NCBI GenBank assembly: GCA_965249815.1
Contig: CBDFMV010000003.1
Span: 3,162,001-3,226,000 of the forward strand
Reading direction: 5' to 3'
Source: JAJAZB01 sp965249815
Lineage (GTDB): Bacteria > Bacteroidota > Bacteroidia > Cytophagales > Spirosomataceae
Length of the DNA: 64,000 nt
The position numbers and the translations under genes were made by a program. Below are positions 51,088 to 62,000 of this stretch, piece by piece. The notes beneath the pieces were generated by a model, which saw only the letters and a list, made by a program, of their open reading frames with translations, did no database searches and was not told the DNA's origin. Every line of letters starts with the position of its first letter. Position 1 is the stretch's first letter.

Positions 51088-51795
51088 ATGAAACGTGTAC
51101 TCGGCAGCGTACTGCTGCTGATTTTGGGAACGGCGGCCGTTCAGGCCCAGTCCGAATTTCCCATCGAAACGCCCGACGTGGCGGTTGTTTTCCCCCAGCA
51201 ACCCCGCGACACGGTCACGCAGACGAAGGTTTCCCGGATTCACCTCTATCAGGTCCGCACCGGCACGGGCAATTTCAACCTGCTCGCCGGGACGCCGCTG
51301 GTTTTCGAGGTACCATCGCAGCAGCACCCGCAACTGCCCGAATTTTACGACGCCCTCGTCAACGGCGAGGTGCGCGGAGCGCGCGGTAAACTGCTCAGCC
51401 AGCGTGACCTGAACGTGCAGGGTTTCCGGGGGCGGGAATACATTTTTCAGCACCCGTACCAGGGCGGAATGACCTACAGCCGCAACTGGATTTTCGCCAT
51501 TAATCCGTTGATTTACACCGTCCGGTTTTTCACCGTGCCCGGCGCGAGCCGGTTGTTCCGGCAGGGATCGGAGCAGCCGTTTTTCGATTCGTTCCGGATA
51601 AAAAAAGAGTTGACCAAAGAAGGCAAAATCGTGACGGCCACGCCGAAGCAGGTGGCCAAACCCGTGGAAAAGAAGTTCCCGCTGGGTCGGTTGCTGATTG
51701 CCGCGCCCATCCTGATGGCGTTGATTTGGTGGATAGTCATCCGCCTGAGCCGCGCGCGGAAGGACAGGGATGAAGCAGAGGATGGAGAAGAGTGA
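51088..51795 (+). CDS. exported protein with C-terminal membrane anchor
   Basis: A 235-residue protein with signal peptide MKRVLGSVLLLILGTAAVQAQ and a single helix near the end (LLIAAPILMALIWWIVIRLS) followed by a charged tail. Topology: periplasmic body (residues 21-195) anchored by the C-terminal helix with the tail in the cytosol. The body is mostly beta (VSRIHLYQVRTGTGNFNLLA, REYIFQHPYQGGMTYSRNWI). Family unknown. It is divergent from murF-alr with 186 bases between starts. Confidence 0.75.
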   Translation: MKRVLGSVLLLILGTAAVQAQSEFPIETPDVAVVFPQQPRDTVTQTKVSRIHLYQVRTGTGNFNLLAGTPLVFEVPSQQHPQLPEFYDALVNGEVRGARGKLLSQRDLNVQGFRGREYIFQHPYQGGMTYSRNWIFAINPLIYTVRFFTVPGASRLFRQGSEQPFFDSFRIKKELTKEGKIVTATPKQVAKPVEKKFPLGRLLIAAPILMALIWWIVIRLSRARKDRDEAEDGEE

Positions 51796-51860
51796 AAAGA
51801 GTAGAGAGAAAAGTTGAAAGACGACCCTTCTTTTCTCTCTACTCTCTTCGCTTTTCTCTA
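51790..51860. repeat. imperfect inverted repeat between the anchored protein and corA
   Basis: Perfect 16-bp core arms AGAGTAGAGAGAAAAG at 51798-51813 and its complement at 51830-51845, extended imperfectly on both sides. It resembles the purine-rich element at 10267-10335 and lies between convergent genes, so it may act as a terminator. Confidence 0.65.
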
Positions 51861-51864
51861 AAAC

Positions 51865-52944
51865 TCACAGCCACCCTTTCCGCCAGAACCACGACAGCAT
51901 CACGCCGGTGATGACGGCCATCACGCCCCAGACCACGTAGTAGCCGTAGTGCCAGTGGAGTTCGGGCATGTTGTCGAAATTCATGCCGTACACACCCACC
52001 ACGAAGGTGAGCGGCATGAATACTGCCGAAAACACGGTGAGCACTTTCATCGTGTTGTTCATCCGGTTGCTCAGGGCGGTCTGGTAGAGGTCGAGTAGGT
52101 TGGCGATCCAGTCGCGGTAGGTGTCCACGAGTTCGTACACCTGGGTGGCGTGGTCGTAGAGGTCGCGGAGGTAAGGCAGCGTGGCGGTGGCGACGAGGTC
52201 GTTGTCGTCGTCGTCGCGGATGAGGGCGCTGAGCAGTTCGCGCACCGGCCAGACGGCCCGGCGCACCACCGAGAGGTCGCGTTTGAGGCCGTAGAGGTCG
52301 GTCTGGGTGCGGGCCGGGGCCGAGCGAATGATGGCGTCTTCCTGGCGTTCGAGGGCTTCCTCGACTTTTTCCAGCACCAGAAAGTAGTTGTCCACGACTA
52401 CGTCCATCAGGGCGTAGAGCAGGTAATCGGGGCCGTTGCGGCGGGTCTTGCCCACCGAGGCACGGAGGCGTTCGAGCACCGGCGCGAAGGTGTCGCCGTT
52501 GCGTTCTTCCTGAAACGAAATTACAAAGTTCGGCCCCAGCACGAGACTGATGTGCTCCTGCTCCACGTCGCGGGTGTAGGGGTTGAAGTCGAGCATTTTC
52601 AGCACGACGAACAAAATCGTGTGGTTGTAGTGGTCGTGCTTGGGCTTTTGCTGGGTGTTGACGACGTCTTCGAGCAACAGCGGGTGCAGGTGAAACCGCC
52701 GCCCGATTTCGGCCACGATGTCGGGCTGGTGAATGCCGTCGACGCTCACCCAGGTAACCTGCCCGGCGGGCGTTTTGATGCCCTGGCATTGGGCGACCGA
52801 CTTCAGGGCCGTTTCCCGAATAAAATCGGCGTTGTATTCGATGATCGACACGCGCACGTCGAGGGCGATTTCCTCGCCGACGTAGGTGAGCGTGCCGGGC
52901 GACGTGCCGAGGTTTTCGGTGGCGATGCGGTTGGATTTAGCCAT
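51865..52944 (-). CDS. corA: magnesium/cobalt transporter CorA
   Basis: A 359-residue CorA family channel. The large N-terminal cytosolic alpha/beta funnel (QVTWVSVDGIHQPDIVAEIG to VVNTQQKPKHDHYNHTILFV) leads to the long stalk helix. Two C-terminal membrane helices follow, the first ending in the pore signature YGMNFDNMPELHWHYGY (GMN) and the second followed by a basic end (WRKGWL). It forms a pentamer that takes up Mg2+. The ATG at 52944 gives the common MAKSNRI-type start. Its upstream neighbour is the giant FN3 gene on the same strand. Confidence 0.95.
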   Translation of the reverse strand: MAKSNRIATENLGTSPGTLTYVGEEIALDVRVSIIEYNADFIRETALKSVAQCQGIKTPAGQVTWVSVDGIHQPDIVAEIGRRFHLHPLLLEDVVNTQQKPKHDHYNHTILFVVLKMLDFNPYTRDVEQEHISLVLGPNFVISFQEERNGDTFAPVLERLRASVGKTRRNGPDYLLYALMDVVVDNYFLVLEKVEEALERQEDAIIRSAPARTQTDLYGLKRDLSVVRRAVWPVRELLSALIRDDDDNDLVATATLPYLRDLYDHATQVYELVDTYRDWIANLLDLYQTALSNRMNNTMKVLTVFSAVFMPLTFVVGVYGMNFDNMPELHWHYGYYVVWGVMAVITGVMLSWFWRKGWL

Positions 52945-53004
52945 TGGGTTGGTGTTGCGCGCCGGAAAATGTACCGACAAAAGAAAGTCATTTCACGGGT
53001 AGAA

Positions 53005-53047
53005 CGAACGACGCCCGCCGGAATTCCGGCGGGCGTCGTTCGTTTTT
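53005..53047. terminator. 19-bp palindromic hairpin between the FN3 and corA genes
   Basis: A perfect palindrome at 53005-53042 is followed by five T residues on the plus strand. On the minus strand, where it could serve the FN3 gene, the downstream U-tract is weak, so termination efficiency is uncertain. Confidence 0.6.
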
Positions 53048-53063
53048 CAAATAAACCCCAGCC

Positions 53064-56000
53064 TCAGCGTTTGAGCAATTTCCGTCGGGAAACGCCCTCG
53101 GTGGTTTGCACGCTCAGGATGTACACCCCGGCGGGCAGGCGACCGAGCGAAAGCTGCCGACTGCGTTCCTGACCGCTGTTTTCGTAGCGGAAGACGCGTT
53201 GCCCCAGCGTGTTGTAACCCTCGATGGCGCGCAGGTAGGTTTGCGGGTGGTCGGTTTCCACGAGCACCTCATCGTCCACCGGGTTGGGCTGCACGTGCAC
53301 CGCCGCGAGGTCTTTCTCTTCCTCCAGGCCCGTGGCCACCGAGCGGCGCTCGGCGATGTTGGAGTAGGCCGACGGACCGGTTTTGTTGCGGGCGCGGACG
53401 CGGAAGTAATACTTCGTGCCGAGGTCGAGGCCGTTGACGGTGGTCGAGTCGGCGTTGCCCGCCAGTTTCTGAATCAACTGGAAGGCCACTCCGTCGGTGC
53501 CGCGCTCCACCTCGACCGAATCGGTGATGCGCTTGTTGGGAATCTGCCACTTCAACCCGATGACCGGCCCGCCCTTGTCGTTGATGACCTGGAGGCTGGT
53601 GGGCGCTTCGGGCACGCCGAGGGGCGTCGTCACGGTCAGTTCGTTGCTGTACGACGAGGTGCCCGTGCGGTTGGCCGCGCGCACCCGGAAGCGGTACTGG
53701 GTCTGGTCGATCAGGCCCCGGATGGTGATCGTGTCGGCGTTGGCCACGGCCGTGCCGATGCGCAGGAAGCGGTTTTGGATGAACTGCTCGATTTCAAACG
53801 CGCTCTCGTTGTCCGAGTTGTCGTCCCACTTCAATTGCACCTGCCGCGCCTGGAGGTTTTGGGTCCGCAGGTTGGTGGGAGCCAGCGGAATGTACGACAG
53901 CGTGGTGTCGCGCACGACGGTCGAATACACCGATTTGCCAGCCCGGTTGAAGGCCTGGAGGCGGTACCAGTACACCGTGTTCTGCTTCAGGTTGTCGGCG
54001 TTGGTGGTTTCCACTTTCGGCCCGAGGGTTTGCACCACGTCGAAGGTTTTCCCGTCAAGCGATTGCTCCACGCGGGTTTGGGTGATCACCCCCGCCGGGT
54101 TGCGCCACAGCAGGCGGATGGCCGTTTGCGAAAGCGCCCTGGCCTGCACCTGCGTGGGTGCTTCGGGCGGGAAGGGCAGCGTTTGCACCGAGATTTCGTT
54201 GGAGAACGCCGACGCGCCGCCGGTGTTGGTCATCCGCACGGCGAAGCGGTACACTTTGTCCACCAGCAGCGTGGGCACGAGGTAGGTGGTCGTGTTCGGG
54301 GGCAAAATCGTGATGCGCCGCAGCGTCCCCTTCGCGCTGTCGGCCTGGAACACTTCGACCGACGTTTCATCGTTGGCGTTGTCTTTCCAGGTCAGGCGCA
54401 CGGTCGTCTGGGTGGTGTCGCTGGCCACGAGGTTGCTCGGCGGGTTGGGCGCGTCGGGCAGGGTGATTACCTCGACCACGTTGGAGTACCCCGAAGCCCC
54501 GCCTTCGTTGACGGCCCGTAACCGGAAGAAGTACCGCGTGCTGGCCCGCAGCCCGGTGACCTGGGTCTGGGTGGTGTTCGCCCCCACGTTGCCGCTGCCG
54601 CTGAAGTTGACGCCGTCGTCCGAGCGCTGCACTTCAAAACTGGTCTCGTTGTCCGAATTGTCGCGCCAGGTCAGTTGCACGACCGTCTGCGAAAGCGCCA
54701 CGGCGGTGAGCGACGACGGGGCCGACGGCGGGAACGGCAGCGTACGGGCCGCCGCGTTGTTGGAGTAGCCCGAACCGCCCGCCGGGTTCACCGCCCGCAC
54801 CCGGAAGGTGTACGTGGTGGCGGCGTTGAGGTTGCTGGCTGCGTACGACGTGGTGTTGGCGTTCAGTTGCGCCACGCGGGTGAAGTTGGTGCCGTCGGTC
54901 GATTGCTCGACTTCGTAGCCCGTTTCGTTGCCCGCGTTGTCCTGCCAGCTCAGGTTGATGAGCGTCTGCCCGGCTGCCTGCGCCGACAGGTTCGACGGCC
55001 CAGCGGGCAGCGAGTACGGCGTGGTTACGTTGGCCGTGTTCGAGAAATCCGACGGACCGGTGGCGTTGAAAGCCCGCACCCGGAAGGCGTACGGCGTGTT
55101 TTCGTTCAACCCCGTCACGTTGAGCGACGTGGCGTTGGGGCCGAGTTGGGCAATCTGCGTAAACCCGCCACCACCGGTGAATTGCTCCACGTAAAAACCG
55201 GCTTCGTTGCCCGCGTTGTCGGTCCACTGCACCTGCACCGAATTGGGCGAGGTGGCGTTGGCCGTCAGGTTCGACGGTGCCACGGGCGGGTTGAGCAGCG
55301 TGGTGCCCTGGGTTTGGGCGTAGCCCGAATACCCGGCTACGTTCTGGCCCCGCAGGCGGAAATAATACGTGGTGGCCTCGGCCAGCCCGGTCGCGCTGGC
55401 ACTCGTGGCGTTGGCGTCGATTGCAAGGCTCTGCACGCCCGAACTGAAATTCTGGTCGGTCGAATACTGCAACTCCAGCGCCGTTTGCCCGCCGCCGTTG
55501 GTCCAGCTCAGGTTGATTTGCGACGCCGAAACCGGGTTGGCGCCAAACGCCGTCGGTGCGCCCGGCAGGTTGGGCAGCGTCGTCACTTGCAGGCTGGCCG
55601 AGTAGGGCGAATCGCCGCCGTTGTTCTGGGCTTTGATTCGGAAAAAGTACGTCGTGTTGGCCGTCAGCCCCGAAATGGCCTGGCTGGTGGCCCCGCCGCC
55701 GGGGTTGAACGTCTGGATGACGCTGGCAAAAGCCGCGTCGGTCGCCACGTCGAGCACGTAACCCGACACCGGCCCGCCGGGGGCGCTCCAACTCAGTGTC
55801 AGGCTTTGCTGCGACACGTTGCTGGCGCTGAGGGCCGTGGGCGCGGCGGGCGGGTTGGGCAGCGTAATCACGCTGATGGAGGTCGAGGGGTCGGAATTGC
55901 CCGCGCTGTTTTTCGCCACAACCCGCACGTAGTAGGTTGTGTTTTGCGAAAGCCCGCCGATGTTCGTCGTCGTGGCGGTGCCGTCGGCGATGGACAGGGT

Positions 56001-59000
56001 CGTCGCTCCGCTAAAGTTGGAACTGGTGGCGTACTGCACGTCCAGGCCGGTCAGCGCACCGCCCGGCAGGGTCCAGTCGAGTTTGAAGCCAGTCTGCGAC
56101 ACGTTGCTGGCCATCAGGTTGGAGGGCGCGGCGGGCAGGGTGAGTTGGGAAACGCTCACCGGGTCGGAGAAACCCTGGCCATTTTTGGCCCGCAGTTGGA
56201 AACTGTACGTCGTGTTGGCCGTTAGCCCCGAAATGGCCTGGCTGGTGGCCCCACCGCCGGGGTTGAGCGTCTGCACTGAGTTGCCGCCCGTGCTGACGAC
56301 CAATTCGTAGGAATCGAGCGTTCCGCCCGGCGAAGTCCAGTTGACCGTCAGCGACGTGGCCCCCACGCCGCTCGCGCTCAGGTTACCCGGTGCGTTGGGC
56401 AGCGTAATCACGCTGATGGACGTTGACGGGTCGGAATTGCCTGTCGCGTTTTTCGCCAGAACCCGCACGTAGTACGTGGTATTCTGCGAAAGATTCGTCA
56501 AGGTGAGGCTTGTCGCCGTACCGTCGGCAATGGGCACAATAGTGGCTCCGCTGAAGTTAGAACTGGTCGCGTACTGCACTTCCAGGCCGGTCAGCGCGCC
56601 GCCCGGCAGGGTCCAGTCGAGTTTGAAGCCAGTCTGCGACACGTTGCTGGCCATCAGGTTGGAGGGCGCGGCGGGCAGGGTGAGTTGGGAAACGCTCACC
56701 GGGTCGGAGAAGCCCTGGCCATTTTTAGCCCGCAGTTGGAAACTGTACGTCGTGTTGGGGTTCAGCCCGCTCACCACCTGGCTGGTGGCCCCGCCGCCGG
56801 GGTTGAGCGTCTGCACCGGGTTGCCACCCGTGCTGACGACCAGTTCGTAGGAATCGAGCGTTCCACCCGGCGAGGTCCAGTTGACCGTCAGCGACGTGGC
56901 CCCCACGCCGCTCGCGCTGAGGTTAATCGGCGCGTTGGGCAATGTGACCACGCTGATGGAGGGCGACGGGTCGGAATTGCCCGTGTTGTTGACCGCCCGG
57001 AGCCGCAGGTAATACGTGGTGTTTTGGCTCAGGTTGGTGAGGTTGTACGGCGGTGCCCCGATGCCGCTGATCGTGCTGGCCCCGGCAAAATTGGCGCTGG
57101 TCGCTACGTCCAACTGGTAGCTGGCGATGGTTCCGGCGGGCGGCGTCCAGTTCAGCGTCAGCGACGAGGTCGTCACGTTGCTGGCACTCAGGTTGGAAGG
57201 CGCGCCCGGCAGGATCAGCACGCCCAGCGGCGGAGCCGAATACCCCGACTCGCCCCCGGCGTTTTTGGCTTTGACGTGGAAATAGTAGACGGTGTTGGCC
57301 GAAAGCCCCGAAATGGCCTGGCTGGTCACGTTTCCGACCACCACCTGTTGCGGACTGGCCGAGAAGTCGTTCGCCGTCGAATACTCGACGGTGTAGCCGG
57401 TGATCGGTCCGGCGGGGGCGGTCCAGGTCAGCGTCAGACCACCCGATCCGATGGAATTCGCCGCGACGCCGGTGGGCGCTTGGGGTGCGTCGGGCAGGGT
57501 GAGCACGTTGAGCACGTCGGAGTTGGTACCCGTGCCGCCCGTGTTGATGCCCCGGATCCGCACGTAGTACGTGGTGTTTTGCGTCAGCCCGCTCAGGGGC
57601 TGGCTGGTGGTACCACCCCCGGCGATGGCGATGGTCGTTGCCCCGGCGAAATTCGACGCGGTGCTGTAATCGAGTTGGTAACTCGTAACCGGTCCCGCTG
57701 GCACGCTCCACGAAACCGTGAAACTCGTCTGGGTGACGAGGCTGGCGCTCAGGTTGGTGGGCGGCGCGGGCGCGGTGGGCAGGGTCTGGGCGTTGGTCTC
57801 GGCGGGGGTCGAACCGCCGCCCGCGTTGACGGCCCGCAACCGGAAGTAGTACGTCGTGTAGGGTTGCAGGTTCGACACCGTGGCGGTGGTGGCCGCCGCG
57901 TTGCCGATGTTCTGGCTGGGTACGGTGCCGCTGAAGGTCGGGTCGGTGGTGTACTGAATCTCGTAGCCGGTCTGATCGCCGGTGCCCGGTGCCTGCCATT
58001 GCAGGCCCACGGAGGTCTGGGCGATGTTGGTCACGATGAAATTGGTCGGCTGGCTCGGCGGGTCGGGCAGGGTCTGCACGCTGAGCGTGTTGCTGTACGC
58101 CGAATGCCCGCCACTGTTGAACCCGCGCAGGCGGAAGTAGTACGTCGTTTTCGAGGTCAGGCCGGTCACCTGCTGCTTGTTGGCGTTGCCGTCGTTGGTG
58201 ACGATGGAATCGACGGGGCTGAAACCGGCGTTCTTCGAATATTCCAGCGTGTAGCCGTTCACGATCCCGCTCGAGCCGTTCCAGTTCACCGTCATCTGGG
58301 TCTGGGTCAGGCCGGTGGCGTTGGTGAGCAGGGGCGCGCCGGGCGGGTCGGGGGGCGTCTGAATCTGGATGACGTTCGAATACGCGCCGTAGCCCGATTC
58401 ATCGCCGGTGTTCTTGGCCCGAATCCGAAGGAAGTAAGTCGTGTTCGGCGAAAGGCCCGTCACGCCAAAACTGCTGGCTCCGCCGCCGGGCGTGGGCGTC
58501 TGCACGACGTTGCCAAACCCGTTGTCGGTGGCCACCTGCAACTGGTAGCCGGTGAGGGTGCCGCCGGGCGGCGTCCACTGCACGTTCACCGCCGTTTGCT
58601 TGATGTAGGTTTTCGCCAGGTTGGTCGGGGCCGCTGGGCGGGTCAGCACGCTGAACTTGTTGGAATAGCCCGAATACCCCGAAGCATTCTGGGCTTTCAT
58701 CTGAAAATAGTACGTCGTGTTGGCCTGCAAACCGCCAACACCCTGGCTGGTGCTGCCCCCGCCGGGGTTGAGCGTCAGCACACCGGTCGCGATGGCCGGG
58801 TCGGTCGAGTACTCCAGCAGGTAGTTGGTGAGGCTACCGTTGCCGCCGGGGGCCGTCCAGTTGAGCGTCAGCGCGTCCGCAGCGATGCTGCTGGCCGACG
58901 TAATCGTCGGCGGGTTGGGTTGGGTGAGGCCCTGCGTGGTGGCGGGGTCCGAAAGGCCGGTGCCGTTGAGGGCTTTGATTTCAAAATAATACACCGTGTT

Positions 59001-62000
59001 GGCCGAAAGCCCCGCAATGGCCTGGCTGGTGGCGCTGCCCGCCGGGTTGAGCGTCGTCGCCCCGCTCAAATCGGCGTTGGGCGAATACCGCAACTGGTAG
59101 CTGTCGGGGTTGGAGGGCGGCGCGCTCCACTGCACCGTCAGACCCGAGGTGGTCTGGCTACCACCCGTCACCTGGAAGTTCTGCGGCGCATCGGGCAGGG
59201 TGAGTTGGTTGATGGTCGCCGTCGGGTCGGAAACGCCCGTGCCGTTTTTCGCCTTCAGTTGGAAATAATACCGCGTGTTGGGTTGCAGGCTCCCCACCAC
59301 TTGGTTGGTGGCTCCGCCGCCGGGCGTGAGCAGCGTGGCTCCGCTCAGGTCGGCCGCCGTCGAAACGCGCAGTTCGTAGCCGTCGGGGTTGGTGGCGGGC
59401 GTGTTCCACTGCACTGTCACCTGCCGGGCCTGAATGCCCGTGATGGACAATCCCCCCGGAGCCGCCGGGAGGGTAAGTTGCGAAACGGACGCCGGGTCGG
59501 AAAGGCCCGACCCGTTTTTGGCCTTCAACTCGAACGTGTACGACGTGTTCGCGGCCAGGCCCGTCACGTCGTAGCTGGTGGCCCCGGCTGCCACGAGGAG
59601 GGGCAGTGTCACGCCCGGATTGGGCGAAATGCGCAGTTCGTAGCCGTCCGGGTTCGAGGGCACGGCGGCATCCCACTTCAATTGCAAGCCACTGGTGGTG
59701 ACGCTCCCCGGCTCGACCCGGAAGTTCTGCGGTGCGTCGGGGAGCGTCAGGGCGCTGATCGTCGGCGTGGGGTCGGAAACGCCCGTGCTGTTCTGGGCTT
59801 TCAATTGAAAATAATACGTCGTGTTCGGCGTCAGGCTCGTGACCGTGGTGGCCGGGGCGCTGCCGGCCACCGACGTGGGCGCGGCCGCGCTGGGGTCGCT
59901 GCTGGTCGAGTAGCGCAGTTCGTAGCTGGCCGGGTTGCTGGCGGGCGGATTCCAGCCGAGCGAAACTTGCCGGGCGCGCCGCTCAGTCACGGCAAAGCCC
60001 GTCGGCGCGGCGGGCAGGGTAAGTTGGTTAATGGTGGCCGTCGGGTCGGAAATGCCCGTGCCATTTTTCGCCTTCAGTTGAAAATAATACGTCGTGTTCG
60101 GCGTCAGCCCCGCGATGGCCTGGCTGGTGGCACTGCCCGCGGGCGTCAGCAGCGTCGCTCCGGCCAGTCCGGGGTCGGTCGAATAGCGCAATTCGTAACC
60201 ATCCGGGTTCGTGGGCGGTGCACTCCACTGCACCGTCAGGCCGGTGGTGGTCACGCTGCCGCCCTGCACGGCGAAGTTCTGCGGGGCCGGGGGCAGGGTC
60301 AGCACGGGAGCCGAGGCGGGCGAAAAGGCCGATTCGCCGCCCGTGTTTTGGGCTTGGATTCGGAAAAAATACGTCGTGTTGGCCGTCAGCCCTGAAATCG
60401 GCTGGTTGGTGGCTCCGCTGCCGGGATTCAGCGTCTGAACGACGCTGGCGAACCCGTTGTCCGTAGCCACCTGGAGCACGTAGCCGGTGAGCGGGCCGCC
60501 GGGGGCGGTCCAGTTGGCGGTGAAACCGCTGGCCGAAATGCCGGTGGCGCTCAGGTTGGTGGGCAAGCCGGGCGGGTCGGGCAGGGTGGTGGTCGAAACC
60601 TGATTGGAATTGGCCGACGAACCGGTGGCGTTTTTCGCCCGCAACCGCAGGAAGTACGTCGTGTTTTGCGTCAGCCCGCTCAGGGTGTACGGCGAGGCGG
60701 TCGTGAAACTCGCAACCAGCGAACCCGTGAAATTCGAGTTGGTCGCGTATTCGAGGTCGTAGCCGGTCAGGCTGCCCGACGGGGCGTTCCACGACAGCGT
60801 GAGTTTGGTCTGGCCGTCGGGTGCGGCGGGCACGCCCACGGCGAGGCTGGTGGGGGCGTCGGGGTAGGTGAGGGCAGAGGTTTCGTTCGAGAAATTCGAC
60901 TCGCCGCCGCTGTTCACCGCCCGGACTTTATAAAAATACGTTGTGTTGGAGGCCAGTCCGCCCGACTGATAGCTGGTCGAGTTGGCACCGAGGTCGGCGA
61001 TTTTGCCAAAATTGGTGTTGTCGTTGGTCGAACGCCACACTTCGTAACCGGTTTCGTTGGTGGCGGCGTCGGTCCAGGTCAGGTTGATTTTATCGGTGGT
61101 GGCCACGACCGCCGTGGCCGACAGCCCACTCGGATCGGCAGGCGGGTTGGGCAGGGTGATTTCGTTGGTAGCGTTGGAATTGCCCGACGAACCCGACGCG
61201 TTTTTGGCCCGCACCCGGAAGTAGTACCGCGTGGCGGGGGTCAGCGTGTTGTTGGAATACGACGTGCCCGATAGCCCGGTGACCGTCGTCGTGCCCGTGG
61301 CAAAGGTGGCGTCGGTCGAGTAGTCGAGGTCGTAGGTGAGTGCGCCGCTGCCGCCGGGGTTGTTCCAGGCCACGTTCAGGGTCGTACGGCCGTCGGGGAT
61401 GCCGGGCCGGGTGGGGTTTTGCAGGGTCGGGGCGTCGGGCAACGTGAGCGCGGCACCGGAGGTGGCGCTGTTGCTGCCGCCCGTGTTGCGGGCCGTTACC
61501 CGAAACGCGTACGACCGGTTGGCCGACAGGCCCGTAGCCGTGTAGGCATTGGAGTTGGCGGCCAAACTGCCCGCGATGGTCGTGAAGCCGCCGCCGTCTT
61601 CCGATTTCTCGACCGCGTAATTGTCCTCGTTGGTGGCCGCGTCGGTCCAGGTCAGGCCGAGTTGGGTGGTCGAGGTCACCGGCTGGGTGATGGCCACGCC
61701 CGTTGGTGCGGCGGGTGGGTTGGGAAGCGTGGTGGCGGTGGCTGCATCGGAGCTGGCCGACGAACCGGTGGCGTTTGTGGCCCGCACCCGGAAGTGGTAC
61801 GTGGTGGCTGCCGCCAGACCGGTCACGTTCTGGCTGGTTCCGGCAATGCCCGTTACCGTGGTGGTGCTTCCCCCCGGAAACGAACCGCTTGTCGAGTAAT
61901 CGAGGTCATAGCCACTCGCCCCGGTGACGCCCTGCCAGGAAACGTTCAACTGGTTGATGCCCGTCGGCGCGGCGGGAACGCTCACGCTGAGGCCAGTCGG

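Noticed and set aside
56685..60395. 1236-codon plus-strand frame opposite the FN3 gene
   Set aside because: It mirrors the repeating FN3 codons and gives a periodic Arg/Gly/Val-rich chain with no family signature.
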